The notes: generated by a model not told the origin, from the sequence alone. A DNA stretch of 64,000 bases from Drouetiella sp036703255 (GCA_036703255.1 DATNPL010000015.1:1-64000), one strand, 5' to 3'. Positions 36,484-45,396 are shown, counted from the first letter of the stretch. A program made the numbers and translations.

Positions 36484-37350
36484 CTAGCCCTTGACCCCAC
36501 TCGCCGCTTCACTGGGCACAATGTAGCGCTGCATGATCAGGAAGAACAGCAGAATAGGTGCGATCGAAATCACAGAACCTGCCGCAATCAGCCTCCAGTC
36601 GAGAGAAAATGCGCCTGCCAGCTTTGCCACACCTAAAGGCAGCGTGTAATATTCTGGCTTGTCTAGAATAATCAGAGGCCAAAGGAAATCGCTCCAAGAG
36701 CCAATGAACACAAAGATCGCTAGAGTCACTAGCGCCGGACGGATCGAGGGCAGCATCACAAACCACCAGATGCCCAGCTCTGAGCAGCCATCCATGCGAG
36801 CCGCCTCTTCTAAATCTTTGGGCACACTCTGAAACGCCTGACGCAGGAGAAAGATGCCAAAAGCAGAGGCGATCGCCGGAAAAATCAGTCCTAGATAGCT
36901 GTTTCTCAACCCCAACTGCACGGTGAGGATGTAGAGCGGAATCATGACAATTTGAAAGGGAATCAGAATCGTTGAAACAATCAGGGAAAAAATCACCTCA
37001 CGCCCGCGAAACTCTAGTCGCGCTAAAGGATAGGCCGCCAGAGAGCAAAACAGCAAATTTAATCCAACCGTTAGCCCTGCCACCACCACGCTATTCAGCA
37101 AATATTGCCCAAAGGGATTGGTTTGCCACACCTTGATGAAGTTTGCCAGCGTTGGCTGCTGCGGAATCAACTGTGGCGGAAACTGAAAGATATCTTCTGT
37201 AGGAGACTTAAATGCTGTGCTAACCAGCCAGAGCAAAGGCAAAAGCATGGCAAACGCGATCGCGCCCAGCAGTAGATAGGTGCCCAGAGTATTCCAGAAG
37301 GCTTGAAGCTTGGGGTTTGTCAGAGGCTTAAGGGAGGTGCTGTTTTTCAT
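36484..37350 (-). CDS. Carbohydrate ABC transporter permease, MalG/UgpE type
   Basis: 288 residues with six transmembrane helices; N-terminal helix at ~25-48. The cytoplasmic EAA loop (EEAARMDGCSELGIWWFVMLPSIRPAL) docks with an ATPase. The family imports sugars or glycerol-phosphate. The partner permease, ATPase and binding protein are not adjacent, so this is an orphan subunit here; cyanobacteria often scatter such genes. It lies 18 bp downstream of cpdA. Confidence 0.88.
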   Translation of the reverse strand: MKNSTSLKPLTNPKLQAFWNTLGTYLLLGAIAFAMLLPLLWLVSTAFKSPTEDIFQFPPQLIPQQPTLANFIKVWQTNPFGQYLLNSVVVAGLTVGLNLLFCSLAAYPLARLEFRGREVIFSLIVSTILIPFQIVMIPLYILTVQLGLRNSYLGLIFPAIASAFGIFLLRQAFQSVPKDLEEAARMDGCSELGIWWFVMLPSIRPALVTLAIFVFIGSWSDFLWPLIILDKPEYYTLPLGVAKLAGAFSLDWRLIAAGSVISIAPILLFFLIMQRYIVPSEAASGVKG

Positions 37351-37368
37351 GTTTTTTTTGGCTGCCGC

Positions 37369-38145
37369 CTAAAATTCCTGTGCTGCGATTCGCTGTACCC
37401 TCGTCTCAAACTGACCATCTGGGTAGAGGCTCAGCAATCGAAATCCGGGTGGCTGCTCGGTGTCGATGGTGAATTCCTCTGCCTTGGGCGAAAACTGTAC
37501 GCAGGTAGAGGGCGCACCCAAATAGCGCACTCCCTGCCGCACTCGATCAAAGGCTTGATGAATATGTCCAAAAACCACCAGCTTGACTTGAGGATAGCGA
37601 TCGATTACGGCAAAGAGCGCCTCTCGATTCTGTAGCCCGATCGCATCCATCCAGGCAGAGGCGATCGCCAGCGGCGGATGGTGCAGCGCCACTAATGTGG
37701 GTAGATGGGTGACCTGCAACTGCTGATCTAGCTGCTGCAACGCCTCATCTGACAGTGCTCCATGCACCTGCTGATGCAGCATTGAGTTGAGCAAGATAAA
37801 TTGCCAGCCGCCCGCCTGAAAACACTTCTGAGGCGATAGGGGTGCGTCAGAGAGCACCTGTGCCATATCTGCGGGTGACTGGTCGTGATTGCCCGGAATC
37901 CAGTAGGCAGGAATCCCCAGGGGCATGATGCGGCTGCGAAGCTGATGGTAGGAAGCGATCGTCTCATCTTGAGAGAGATCACCCGTTAGCAGGAGCAAAT
38001 CAGGCTGAGGTTGAAGCTGTTCTAGAGAATCTACTACGGCCTGAAAGGAACGAACTGTAGGGTATCCTTTCAGGGTTTGATCTGCGTCTGCAAACAGATG
38101 AGTGTCGGTCAGTTGAGCGACGACTAACGGAGAAGATGGAGTCAT
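37369..38145 (-). CDS. cpdA: 3',5'-cyclic-AMP phosphodiesterase CpdA-like
   Basis: 258 residues, class III metallophosphoesterase. Metal-binding motifs: QLTDTHLF, TGDLSQD, PGNHDQ, ALHHPP and FGHIHQ. Length and layout fit CpdA, which hydrolyses cAMP, an important second messenger in cyanobacteria; other cyclic nucleotides or unrelated phosphoesters remain possible. It is divergent from nagA (82 bp between starts) and precedes the permease by 18 bp. Confidence 0.8.
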   Translation of the reverse strand: MTPSSPLVVAQLTDTHLFADADQTLKGYPTVRSFQAVVDSLEQLQPQPDLLLLTGDLSQDETIASYHQLRSRIMPLGIPAYWIPGNHDQSPADMAQVLSDAPLSPQKCFQAGGWQFILLNSMLHQQVHGALSDEALQQLDQQLQVTHLPTLVALHHPPLAIASAWMDAIGLQNREALFAVIDRYPQVKLVVFGHIHQAFDRVRQGVRYLGAPSTCVQFSPKAEEFTIDTEQPPGFRLLSLYPDGQFETRVQRIAAQEF

Positions 38146-38227
38146 GGCGATCGGTCGAGCTTAGATTGGGGGTTGCCGATGGCTGAATCATAGCAATAGA
38201 CTTGTCCAAAAAATATGGGGTTGCCCA

Positions 38228-39418
38228 ATGTCTGCCTTCACCGAATCCGCTTTGACAAAATATGCACTGGCAAAATATGCGTTAACAAATTGCGTGCTGT
38301 ACACAGGCGATCGCCAGCTTGACGACTGTGCCCTGGTAATCGAGGGCGATCGGATTGCAGAGGTGATTGCCCTAAAAGATCTCAATCCTCAAATCCCCGC
38401 GATCGATCTTCAGGGCAGTAGCGTTGCCCCCGGCTTTATTGATATGCAGCTCAACGGCTGCGGTGGAGTCATGTTTAACGATGCGATCGCCCCTGCCACG
38501 CTAGACATTATGCATCAGACGAATCTAAACAGTGGCACGACCAGCTATTTGCCAACGCTGATTACCACCTCTGATCAAGATATGCTGGCAGCAATTGAGG
38601 TGGTCAAAACCTATCGTCAGCATCATCCTTATAGCGTCTTGGGTTTACATCTCGAAGGCCCTTACCTTAACCTCAAGCGCAAAGGCATCCACAATGCGGA
38701 CTACATTCGCCCGCCCGATCGCACCCTGCTGGAAAAAATCGCGGCAGCAGGCCGAGAGGTGGTGAGGCTAGTGACGATCGCGCCTGAACTCGCGGCTCCC
38801 GAAGAGATCAAGCTGTTGGTCGAGCAAGGCATTTTGGTGTCTGCGGGTCATACGGATGCCAGCTATGAGGAGGCGATCGCGGGTTTTGATGCCGGGGTGC
38901 GGATGGCTACCCATTTGTTTAACGCTATGTCGCCCTGGCAGGGCAGAAAACCGGGTGTCGTCGGAGCGGTTTTGAATCGGCAAGAGGTCTATGCAGGAAT
39001 TATTGCCGATGGGCAACATGTGCATTATGACTCTATCCGACTGGCAAAAAAACTGAAGCAGGACAAGCTGATTTTAGTGACAGATGCCACACCGCCCGTG
39101 GGCACACAAATGACGTCTTTTGTGATCGGTGGGCAGGAAGTGTTTTATCAGGACGGCAAGTGCGTGTCTGCTGACGGCACGTTGGGCGGCTCTGCCTTGA
39201 CCATGATTGAAGCGATAGCCAATTGCGTTAATCATCTAGATTTGCCGCTGGCAGAAGCGCTTCGCATGGCTTCAACCTATCCTGCGAAACTGCTGGGATT
39301 GGAGGATGAATTGGGAAAAATTGCGCCAGGATTTGTGGCTAATCTGGCAATTTTCGATCGCGCTTTTCAAATTGTTGGCAGAGTCGATCAAGGGCAATAT
39401 CTTGCCGTAGAGAGATAG
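38228..39418 (+). CDS. nagA: N-acetylglucosamine-6-phosphate deacetylase
   Basis: 396 residues; removes acetate from GlcNAc-6-P, feeding amino-sugar recycling. Motifs: GFIDMQLNGCGGVMFND, HLEGPYLNLKRKGIHN (metal Glu), SAGHTDASYEEA, THLFNAMSPWQGRKPG (His) and LVTDATPPVG (catalytic Asp). The N-terminus contains three tandem 15-bp repeats in frame (LTKYA-LAKYA-LTNCV, 38251-38295), probably an expansion that adds ten residues; other family members start near the third unit. Confidence 0.92.
   Translation: MSAFTESALTKYALAKYALTNCVLYTGDRQLDDCALVIEGDRIAEVIALKDLNPQIPAIDLQGSSVAPGFIDMQLNGCGGVMFNDAIAPATLDIMHQTNLNSGTTSYLPTLITTSDQDMLAAIEVVKTYRQHHPYSVLGLHLEGPYLNLKRKGIHNADYIRPPDRTLLEKIAAAGREVVRLVTIAPELAAPEEIKLLVEQGILVSAGHTDASYEEAIAGFDAGVRMATHLFNAMSPWQGRKPGVVGAVLNRQEVYAGIIADGQHVHYDSIRLAKKLKQDKLILVTDATPPVGTQMTSFVIGGQEVFYQDGKCVSADGTLGGSALTMIEAIANCVNHLDLPLAEALRMASTYPAKLLGLEDELGKIAPGFVANLAIFDRAFQIVGRVDQGQYLAVER
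38251..38295. repeat. In-frame 15-bp tandem repeats at the nagA start
   Basis: Three units, two close (TTGACAAAATATGCA, CTGGCAAAATATGCG) and one diverged, encode LTKYA, LAKYA and LTNCV. They extend the protein N-terminus without breaking the frame. Confidence 0.75.
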
Positions 39419-39427
39419 ATTTAGGAT

Positions 39428-40144
39428 TTACATCGGGGCAATTTTCAACATTTGATTGCCGCCTTTTTGAAACTCATAATCAACAGTTTGTATCTGCACA
39501 TGAAACCCTTTGCCGATGAATTCCTCAATCACCTGATCTAGATAAGCAGATGGCGTACCATCAAGTTGAATGAGAGGGAAGATCCGAACATCTGGAGCAA
39601 CGCGTAAAAGTTCACGAATAGAGGCTAGGTGAAAGTCCAGTGAGAGCTGCTTTGAATACAGAAAGAGGAGATGGGAACAGACGCACAAATCAAATTGACC
39701 CTCTATCTTCTCCAAATTTGGCAAAGCTTGAAACTGATAGCGTCCTTCTGCTCTCCCTGCTTCATAATCTTGTAAAAACCTTTCCATTGTGGATAGACGG
39801 GCTTGGCCGAGAGCATCCGCATCGGGGAAGGTCTGCCAAACATAGCGGTCTGCATTTTGCTTAATCTGGGAAATAACAAGGCCATAAGTTGCTTGAACTT
39901 GCTGCTTGATTTGCGCGGCAGAAAATTGGTAGAGAGGATCGACGGAAATGACTGAATGACCCAGCTCTGTCATTTCGGCATTGAAGCTTGCTGGCCCATC
40001 ACCGCAGCCGAGAATTCGCGCTTTTAGATCTATTTCAGATAGATCAAACATCAATTTATACTCTGCAAATGTTCTGCCCCAAGGGACAACTTCATTGAGC
40101 TGCATCAGCGTTTTGTAAATAAGTACAGCAGGCTTACCTCTCAT
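39428..40144 (-). CDS. SAM-dependent methyltransferase-like protein
   Basis: 238 residues from ATG 40144; a TTG 30 bp upstream also keeps the frame open. It contains a Rossmann SAM-binding motif, ILGCGDGPASFNAEMTELGHSVISVDPLY, and a later DLCVCSHLLFLYSKQL strand. No specific substrate family is recognised. It ends close to nagA in convergent orientation, and lies 36 bp beyond... upstream of the chlP stop on the same strand. Confidence 0.72.
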   Translation of the reverse strand: MRGKPAVLIYKTLMQLNEVVPWGRTFAEYKLMFDLSEIDLKARILGCGDGPASFNAEMTELGHSVISVDPLYQFSAAQIKQQVQATYGLVISQIKQNADRYVWQTFPDADALGQARLSTMERFLQDYEAGRAEGRYQFQALPNLEKIEGQFDLCVCSHLLFLYSKQLSLDFHLASIRELLRVAPDVRIFPLIQLDGTPSAYLDQVIEEFIGKGFHVQIQTVDYEFQKGGNQMLKIAPM

Positions 40145-40210
40145 AAAAACGGGTGCATTGTGGAATATCCGCAATGCACCCGATAGGAAGTTGGTGTGAT
40201 GTATGAAGAC

Positions 40211-41434
40211 CTACGGCGCTAGCGCATTGCCCCGAAGCAAGCTGCCAATGGTCTTAGCCGTGATCTTCATTTGCACAAAGGGATTGGCCGGAACCACTGT
40301 TTTGTACAGGTAGCTGTCAAACGTCAGCTTCTGCACATCAATATCGGCACACATTTCCACAAAGGCTTCACGGGTAGCATCTGAGCGATAGAAGACCGTT
40401 TGCAGAATATCCAGCACCCGGTAGGTAATGCCGTACTTCTTGTCCCAACGTTGCAGATATACCTTCAGATCGGCTTCTGTCGGAATGGTTTGCCCTTTGC
40501 TAGAGAATTCTACGATCGCCTCAGCGCACATCCGCCCTGACTTGGCTGCAAAGTAAATGCCCTCGCCCGAAGACTTGGTGACATAGCCTGCCGCATCGCC
40601 CACCAGCGCCACGCGCCCGACGACTCGGCGGGGTCTGGGATGCTCAGGAATGGGGTGGGCTTCAACCTTGATGATTTTGCCGCCCTCTAGCCGCTTTGCC
40701 GCTCTGGCACGAATGCCTGCTTGCAGCTTTTTGATGTCGGCTTTGTGAACCTTCATCGTGCCTGTACCGACCGCAACGTGATCATACTTAGGAAATACCC
40801 AGGCATAAAAATCTGTCGAGACATCGTCGCCGACGTACATCTCAGCTAGATCCTGGTAGTATTCCATCTTGTCGTCAGGAAGACGAATGCGCTCCTGGAA
40901 AGCGATCGCGTAGTTATAGTCTCCCGCATCGATCGCTTTGGCAACGCGTGAGTTTGCCCCATCTGCACCCACAATCAGATCGACTTGCAGAGACTGAGCT
41001 GTCCCCTCTAGCGTTCCATTGGAGTGATCGGCATAGTGCAGGGTATAAGCACCTGTATTGCTAGTAGGCAGATCAATACCGTGAACAGTGCCATTGATCA
41101 GCTTTGCGCCCAGCTTTTCAGCTCGATTCCGCAAAAAGCTATCTAGCACTTCCCGGCGGCACATGCCAATGTACTCACCGTCCTTCAAGGTTTCACCAAT
41201 GTTGACCTCCACATTAGAGGGTGAGATCATCTTCATCTTGCGCACTTGGCGATCGATGATCTCGGGTGGCAGTTCAAACTCACTCACCATGCAAAGGGGA
41301 ATTGCACCTCCGCAGGGCTTAGCGTTGTCTAACTTGCGCTCGAATAAATAAGTTTCAATTCCAGCTTTTGCTAAAGTCTCGGCGGCCGAAGAGCCTGCCG
41401 GACCAGATCCCACAACAGCAACCCGTAGTGTCAA
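40211..41434 (-). CDS. chlP: Geranylgeranyl reductase
   Basis: 407 residues. FAD-dependent; reduces geranylgeranyl to phytyl groups for chlorophyll and tocopherol. Rossmann start VAVVGSGPAGSSAAETLAKAG, then LDNAKPCGGAIPLCMV (conserved in ChlP) and GDAAGYVTKSSGEGIYFAAKSG. Starts at TTG 41434, the expected start of the family. Membrane-associated in thylakoids. A hallmark of oxygenic phototrophs. Confidence 0.95.
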   Translation of the reverse strand: MTLRVAVVGSGPAGSSAAETLAKAGIETYLFERKLDNAKPCGGAIPLCMVSEFELPPEIIDRQVRKMKMISPSNVEVNIGETLKDGEYIGMCRREVLDSFLRNRAEKLGAKLINGTVHGIDLPTSNTGAYTLHYADHSNGTLEGTAQSLQVDLIVGADGANSRVAKAIDAGDYNYAIAFQERIRLPDDKMEYYQDLAEMYVGDDVSTDFYAWVFPKYDHVAVGTGTMKVHKADIKKLQAGIRARAAKRLEGGKIIKVEAHPIPEHPRPRRVVGRVALVGDAAGYVTKSSGEGIYFAAKSGRMCAEAIVEFSSKGQTIPTEADLKVYLQRWDKKYGITYRVLDILQTVFYRSDATREAFVEMCADIDVQKLTFDSYLYKTVVPANPFVQMKITAKTIGSLLRGNALAP

Positions 41435-42494
41435 AGGTTTTCTCCTAACTCTCCCAAGCTCACGAATCGAATCGTATCACGGAGATTTCGCCAATTCCCA
41501 CCTGAGCGAGAGAAGAACCCTGAAATGAAACAGACCTTAATAATTTACGAGAGGAATGTTGCAGGCTGAAGCTAATTTGAGGCTCACTTCCTGAAACGCT
41601 GAAGGGTAAATCGTCACAGAATCAGTCCTAGAGCCAGGAAAATTTGGTTTCTCAGCCTTAGGGCTTGATTCAAGATTTGCAAGTTGTGCTTCAGGCGCTG
41701 CCCAGGCACTGCTGCGAGGTGGCAATTGATACATAGCGATCGGATGCACCATTCAGACAGAGCGGCAGTACTTGAATGAACTGAATGAGGTCATTCAAGC
41801 ATTCGTAGGGTCTGCCAACAAACCAACTGTTCTCGATCCAGTAGAACAAGCGCTCATCTGCCTGCATCACTTTCAGGTCACAGCCTTTAGCTTGAGCAAG
41901 ACTAGTCGCAGTTGCGAGGCTCTCGGACAGCACAGCGTTGGGAATCAGCATAATAAATTTGCCTATTCGGATACATCAATATCTTCTATATCTCTCGAAA
42001 AACCCTGAATTTCTAAGGTTCTTTTAAGGTTGTTTCTCCGTATATTTAGCAGTCTATTTACGAAAATTTTTCAGCTTCTCTGGACAACTTACTGAGAACT
42101 TTATGGGCGTTTTCCGCACTTTTACTGTTTACATTTCCTCTCTTTTGCCAGTCTATATCAATTTTTGAAACACTTCTTAAATTTGAATGACTTTTTGCAT
42201 CAAAGACTAAACCTTTAAAAAGTTTTCTCTTGCCAGGGTTAAGTCTTCTATCGCTTCAGGTTGGGCTTTTTGCCGATCGCTCAGCCAATGCGTTACAAAC
42301 GTTAAAGGATAGGGTTCATGTATCTTAATTTCCGCATATCGATGGAACCACGGAGTCTATAGATAGAACCACGGAGGGGATATTACGACCGAAGCTGCCC
42401 TCAACTTTACAGTTCGCAATGTCTAGACTCATGTCATCATTTACCCAATCTTTCTGATTTGCCCCTCGCCCCCCTCGTCCATGCCCTTGAATCT
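41435..42494. other. Intergenic region with one weak minus-strand gene
   Basis: A gap of 1,060 bp. It holds a possible gene at 41691-41951 and two imperfect copies of GATRGAACCACGGAG (~42340-42378) upstream of nurA. The rest is AT-rich with no recognised structure. Confidence 0.5.
41691..41951 (-). CDS. Hypothetical small protein
   Basis: 86 residues (MLIPNAVLSESLATATSLAQ...YWIENSWFVGRPYECLNDLIQFIQVLP). Composition is protein-like, with a plausible alternating helix and Trp/Tyr-rich middle, but I do not recognise the family. A second minus frame (41537-41752) overlaps its end; a frameshift joining the two is possible. Start ATG 41951. Confidence 0.4.
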   Translation of the reverse strand: MLIPNAVLSESLATATSLAQAKGCDLKVMQADERLFYWIENSWFVGRPYECLNDLIQFIQVLPLCLNGASDRYVSIATSQQCLGSA

Positions 42495-43664
42495 ATGCCA
42501 CTGAAGCCGTCTCAAATTCATGACCTGCTGACTGCCAAACGCGAAGATTTCACTGCCTTTAATCAAGAAACCTGGCAGCAGATTCAAACCTATCGATCGC
42601 AGCTAGCCCACCTTTGTGCCGCTGGAGAACCTGAGCTGCAAGCTTTGCTCAAAACCCACAGTGCCGAGGTGGGGGCGCGGTTGCTAGAGCCGTTAGACCT
42701 AGCCCAGCAGGGGGTAATGGCCTGCAAGCTGACGTGGCAGAGCCGTGAGCAGAGCTTAGTCTGGGTGCGCGATCGCCTGACGGGCATCAAAACCTTTGCG
42801 GTAGATGGTTCGCAAATCTATCCCGGCAAGGATCTGTCGATTCCGGTGGCTTTGGTGCAAATCGGCTGGTTTGAGAATCCGCACCTGCCTACGGGTGGCT
42901 ATGAAAAAGATGTGGCGCTGGATATCATGACCCCCAGCGACTTGAAGGCAGGCAATAGCGGCCAACCTGTCGATCGCAGAGTGAATATGCGCCGCTTTCA
43001 AATGGAGACAGAGCGGCTGATTGATTACATGGCCTCTCATGAAGGCGATCAGTCTTGTCTGGTATTTCTAGACGGCTCTCTGGTAGCTACCTTTGCTGAA
43101 GCCTTTGAGCTAGAGAGTCGTCAATTTTACGTGGCTTGCTTGCTTGAGCTACTGCGCGCCAGTCAGCAATATCGTGTACCGCTGGTTGCCTATATTGACA
43201 CGTCCTATGCTCAAGACTTGAAGGGGATGCTGCAAAAGCTGTTTCACTTGCCCAATGCGCCTGCTGTACATGATGCGCAGTTGCTCAATACCTTTATGCA
43301 GTGGGGCGATCGCACGCCTTTGTTTCTCTGTGATCGATCGGGCATTTTGGCAGATTACAAAGATCAGCGGCAGCAAATCGCCTTTACCTACCTAAAGACT
43401 ACGCGAGAGAACTACCCGGCGCGAATTGAAATGCCGCTGTGGATGTATGAGGAAGGGTTGACCGATCGCATCATGGACTGGGTAAGGGGTGAAGTGATCA
43501 TTGGCAGTGGCTATCCGTACGTGATTGAAACGGCCGATCAGACGGCGGTTTTACAAGCCGAAGATCGTCAGGCTTTTTTCCGAATTTTGCAAACCTGGGC
43601 AGAGCAGGAAGATTTGAATCTACGCTTTTCTCGCAAGATGGTGAGCAAAGTGCGGCGACGGTAG
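42495..43664 (+). CDS. nurA: NurA-like DNA repair nuclease
   Basis: 389 residues from ATG 42495; a TTG at 42459 would add 12. NurA-domain motifs: FAVDGSQIYPG, CLVFLDGSLVATF, VAYIDTSYAQDL and LFLCDRSGILADY (metal-binding acidic residues). NurA 5'-3' nucleases act with the HerA helicase in end resection; no herA lies adjacent here. Cyanobacterial members are usually standalone. Monocistronic. Confidence 0.85.
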   Translation: MPLKPSQIHDLLTAKREDFTAFNQETWQQIQTYRSQLAHLCAAGEPELQALLKTHSAEVGARLLEPLDLAQQGVMACKLTWQSREQSLVWVRDRLTGIKTFAVDGSQIYPGKDLSIPVALVQIGWFENPHLPTGGYEKDVALDIMTPSDLKAGNSGQPVDRRVNMRRFQMETERLIDYMASHEGDQSCLVFLDGSLVATFAEAFELESRQFYVACLLELLRASQQYRVPLVAYIDTSYAQDLKGMLQKLFHLPNAPAVHDAQLLNTFMQWGDRTPLFLCDRSGILADYKDQRQQIAFTYLKTTRENYPARIEMPLWMYEEGLTDRIMDWVRGEVIIGSGYPYVIETADQTAVLQAEDRQAFFRILQTWAEQEDLNLRFSRKMVSKVRRR

Positions 43665-43748
43665 TCCTGTTCGATCGTGTTGACCCTGACTCACGCGATC
43701 GGCCGATCGGTGTTACGATGCTGGCGTTGTATGTAAGGTGCTCGAACC

Positions 43749-44207
43749 ATGACCTACACTCCAGAAGAATCTGCTGCGGTGCTTAAAGCAGTGACCCTAA
43801 GCGGTGTGGCGATCGCAATGTCAGACCTTGGCATTATCTCAACGGCGATCGAAGCGACGGCTTTGGCGCAAGAGGTGGCGGGAGCGGCGAAGAAATATCC
43901 CAACAACTCCATCATTCAGAGCGTGTTTTCTGACGAGTCTCTCAAGAAGCTACACCTAGATACACCCAAAGACATTACGCCTGAGAATGCTTTGGATCAG
44001 GCGATCGGAGCAGTGAATGCGGCTGTGGCTGTGCTGACTCCCACGGCTACGCCAGAAGAGTTGGCGGAATATAAGCAGTTTATTTACGCAGCTGCCGATC
44101 ATGTCGCCAATGCGGCAGGCAGCGGTTTGTTCGGGTCGGGTTCACCTAAAGTAAGCGACAAAGAGATGGTGGCACTGACCAAGCTAAAAGCTGCTCTGAG
44201 TATTTAA
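43749..44207 (+). CDS. Hypothetical helical protein
   Basis: 152 residues, Ala-rich and helical (VLKAVTLSGVAIAMSDLGII, ALAQEVAGAAKKY). No transmembrane helix is certain and no family is recognised. It starts at ATG 43749 and ends in a strong terminator, so it is a free-standing gene 84 bp after nurA. Confidence 0.6.
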   Translation: MTYTPEESAAVLKAVTLSGVAIAMSDLGIISTAIEATALAQEVAGAAKKYPNNSIIQSVFSDESLKKLHLDTPKDITPENALDQAIGAVNAAVAVLTPTATPEELAEYKQFIYAAADHVANAAGSGLFGSGSPKVSDKEMVALTKLKAALSI

Positions 44208-44216
44208 GAGTTCCTG

Positions 44217-44266
44217 AAAGCCTCGCGTGGAGACCTCCTTCGAGATCTCCACGCGAGGCTTTTTGT
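44217..44266 (+). terminator. Rho-independent terminator
   Basis: Perfect 17-bp arms, AAAGCCTCGCGTGGAGA (44217-44233) and TCTCCACGCGAGGCTTT (44246-44262), followed by TTTG. Ends the hypothetical gene at 43749-44207. Confidence 0.92.
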
Positions 44267-44340
44267 AGGTTTGAGTTGAAGGTGACTGGGCGATCGCTCT
44301 AGCGGTTTCTACATTTCCGCAAGCCGTCGCTCGGCTTTGA

Positions 44341-44377
44341 TTCGTGACAATTGTCATGCTCAATTCGTGACAACTGT
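44341..44377. promoter_or_regulatory. Twin repeat with 12-bp palindrome upstream of the GG peptide gene
   Basis: TTCGTGACAA at 44341 and again at 44364, 23 bp apart (about two helical turns). The first copy includes the perfect palindrome TGACAATTGTCA (44345-44356). A regulator-binding site is the simplest reading; it lies 90-125 bp before the peptide start. Confidence 0.5.
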
Positions 44378-44468
44378 GCGATGTGCGAACTCTAGCACTC
44401 CCAGTATTGTTAAGTACATAAGGACAACGTCCTAAAGCAAACAGCTCAACAAACAGGAGATTTTAACC

Positions 44469-44636
44469 ATGTCTACTCAATCCAACAAAGAAATCAAGCC
44501 TCAAGTTTCTGCTCAAGTTGAGATGCTCAGTGATGACGAACTAGAGACTATTTCGGGTGGCGCAGTCGTTATCGGAAACGGCGGATTTGATACCGCCCTC
44601 ACACCAATTCGACGCAGAGTATTGATAACTAACTAA
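44469..44636 (+). CDS. Double-glycine leader peptide (RiPP/bacteriocin-like precursor)
   Basis: 55 codons. The leader is typical of peptides cut by C39-peptidase ABC exporters: conserved MLSDDELETISGG ends at residue 31, with GG at 30-31. The predicted core is 24 residues, rich in Gly, Val and Arg, with no Cys, Ser cluster or lanthipeptide-type residues. AGGAG lies 9 bp upstream of ATG 44469. A terminator follows. No exporter or modifying enzyme is adjacent; the foldase gene at 199 is too far to be linked on this evidence. Confidence 0.75.
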   Translation: MSTQSNKEIKPQVSAQVEMLSDDELETISGGAVVIGNGGFDTALTPIRRRVLITN

Positions 44637-44665
44637 CCCTAATACCTCTATTCCTATGCATCCTT

Positions 44666-44698
44666 AAAGCCCCTTCAGAATGACCTGTAAGGGGCTTT
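44666..44698 (+). terminator. Terminator of the GG-peptide gene
   Basis: Arms AAAGCCCCTT (44666-44675) and AAGGGGCTTT (44689-44698). The stem is strong but the T tract is short. Confidence 0.7.
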
Positions 44699-44808
44699 GA
44701 GTAGCAAACTGCTATTCTTAAATTATTCATCCCTCTACGTAAGCCTCTATAGAAGAATGAATAATTCTGCTTACCGTGAAATCAAGCATAAATACTCATC
44801 ATTTTCAA

Positions 44809-44836
44809 GGTGAGTCAGTCTATTTTTTTATCGATT
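44809..44836 (+). other. Predicted PAM and protospacer used for CAST insertion
   Basis: GGTG (44809-44812) fits the V-K NGTN/GTN PAM. Its end is 62 bp from the left terminus at 44874, inside the 60-66-bp window known for V-K CAST insertion downstream of the PAM in LE-first orientation. The protospacer would be 44813-44836. This is a prediction; it lies between the GG-peptide terminator and the element, not in a tRNA gene. Confidence 0.4.
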
Positions 44837-44873
44837 TCAGTCATTGCTAACCGATCAATTTCTGAAACCTATG

Positions 44874-45329
44874 TGTACGTTCGCACACTGGATGTCGCGA
44901 TTGATTAATCCACTTCGCACCAGCCGGAAGGCTAGAAGCCTTATTTACTAGGCAGTTTAGAGGATTTTAATTGAGAAAGCGACATTTACCTATTTTCGCA
45001 CGTTGAGCGTCGCAAAGTTAATCTCGCACGTTCTGTGTCGTTTTTTCTTGAAAAAACCCTTCGCACATTCTGTGTCGTTTTTTCTTGTGAGGCTAGGTTT
45101 AATGGAAACAACTGCTTGCTCGAATGATAAGGCGATCATTCAGAATCGCTTTGCTTATTGAGTGCCGTTTTCCTAAGAGTGATCATCTTCTCAGCATCTT
45201 ATAATGCACAGATATGTCGCCATTCAGCATATTTATATAAAACTTAATATTACGAAAGGAGTGCGAGTAAACAGAGATTATTATTTATCACTTCTGTGCA
45301 AACTTCTCGCGCTCGCAAGTTCCATGTCG
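44874..45329 (+). repeat. CAST left end: TnsB-binding-type repeats
   Basis: Consensus TTCGCAc(N)4-6GTGTCG. Sites: 44880-44898, 44995-45013, 45023-45040, 45060-45077 and 45312-45329; a weaker half-site lies at 44914. 45024-45050 and 45061-45087 are 27-bp direct repeats with a single mismatch. The last site overlaps the tnsB promoter region, suggesting autoregulation. No coding sequence in this gap (44637-45396). Confidence 0.82.
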
Positions 45330-45396
45330 TAATTTATGGCTTTTTTGAGACGTTGATGGTACATTTCTACCATTCCGGTAGATTTGGCATTCACCT

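Noticed and set aside
44341..44377. Remnant of an older CAST left end
   Set aside because: Only the GTGACA core resembles some V-K ends; there is no TGT terminus or transposase remnant.
44914..44920. Sixth TnsB-type site in the left end
   Set aside because: Only the TTCGCAC half matches; no GTGTCG partner follows at the correct distance.
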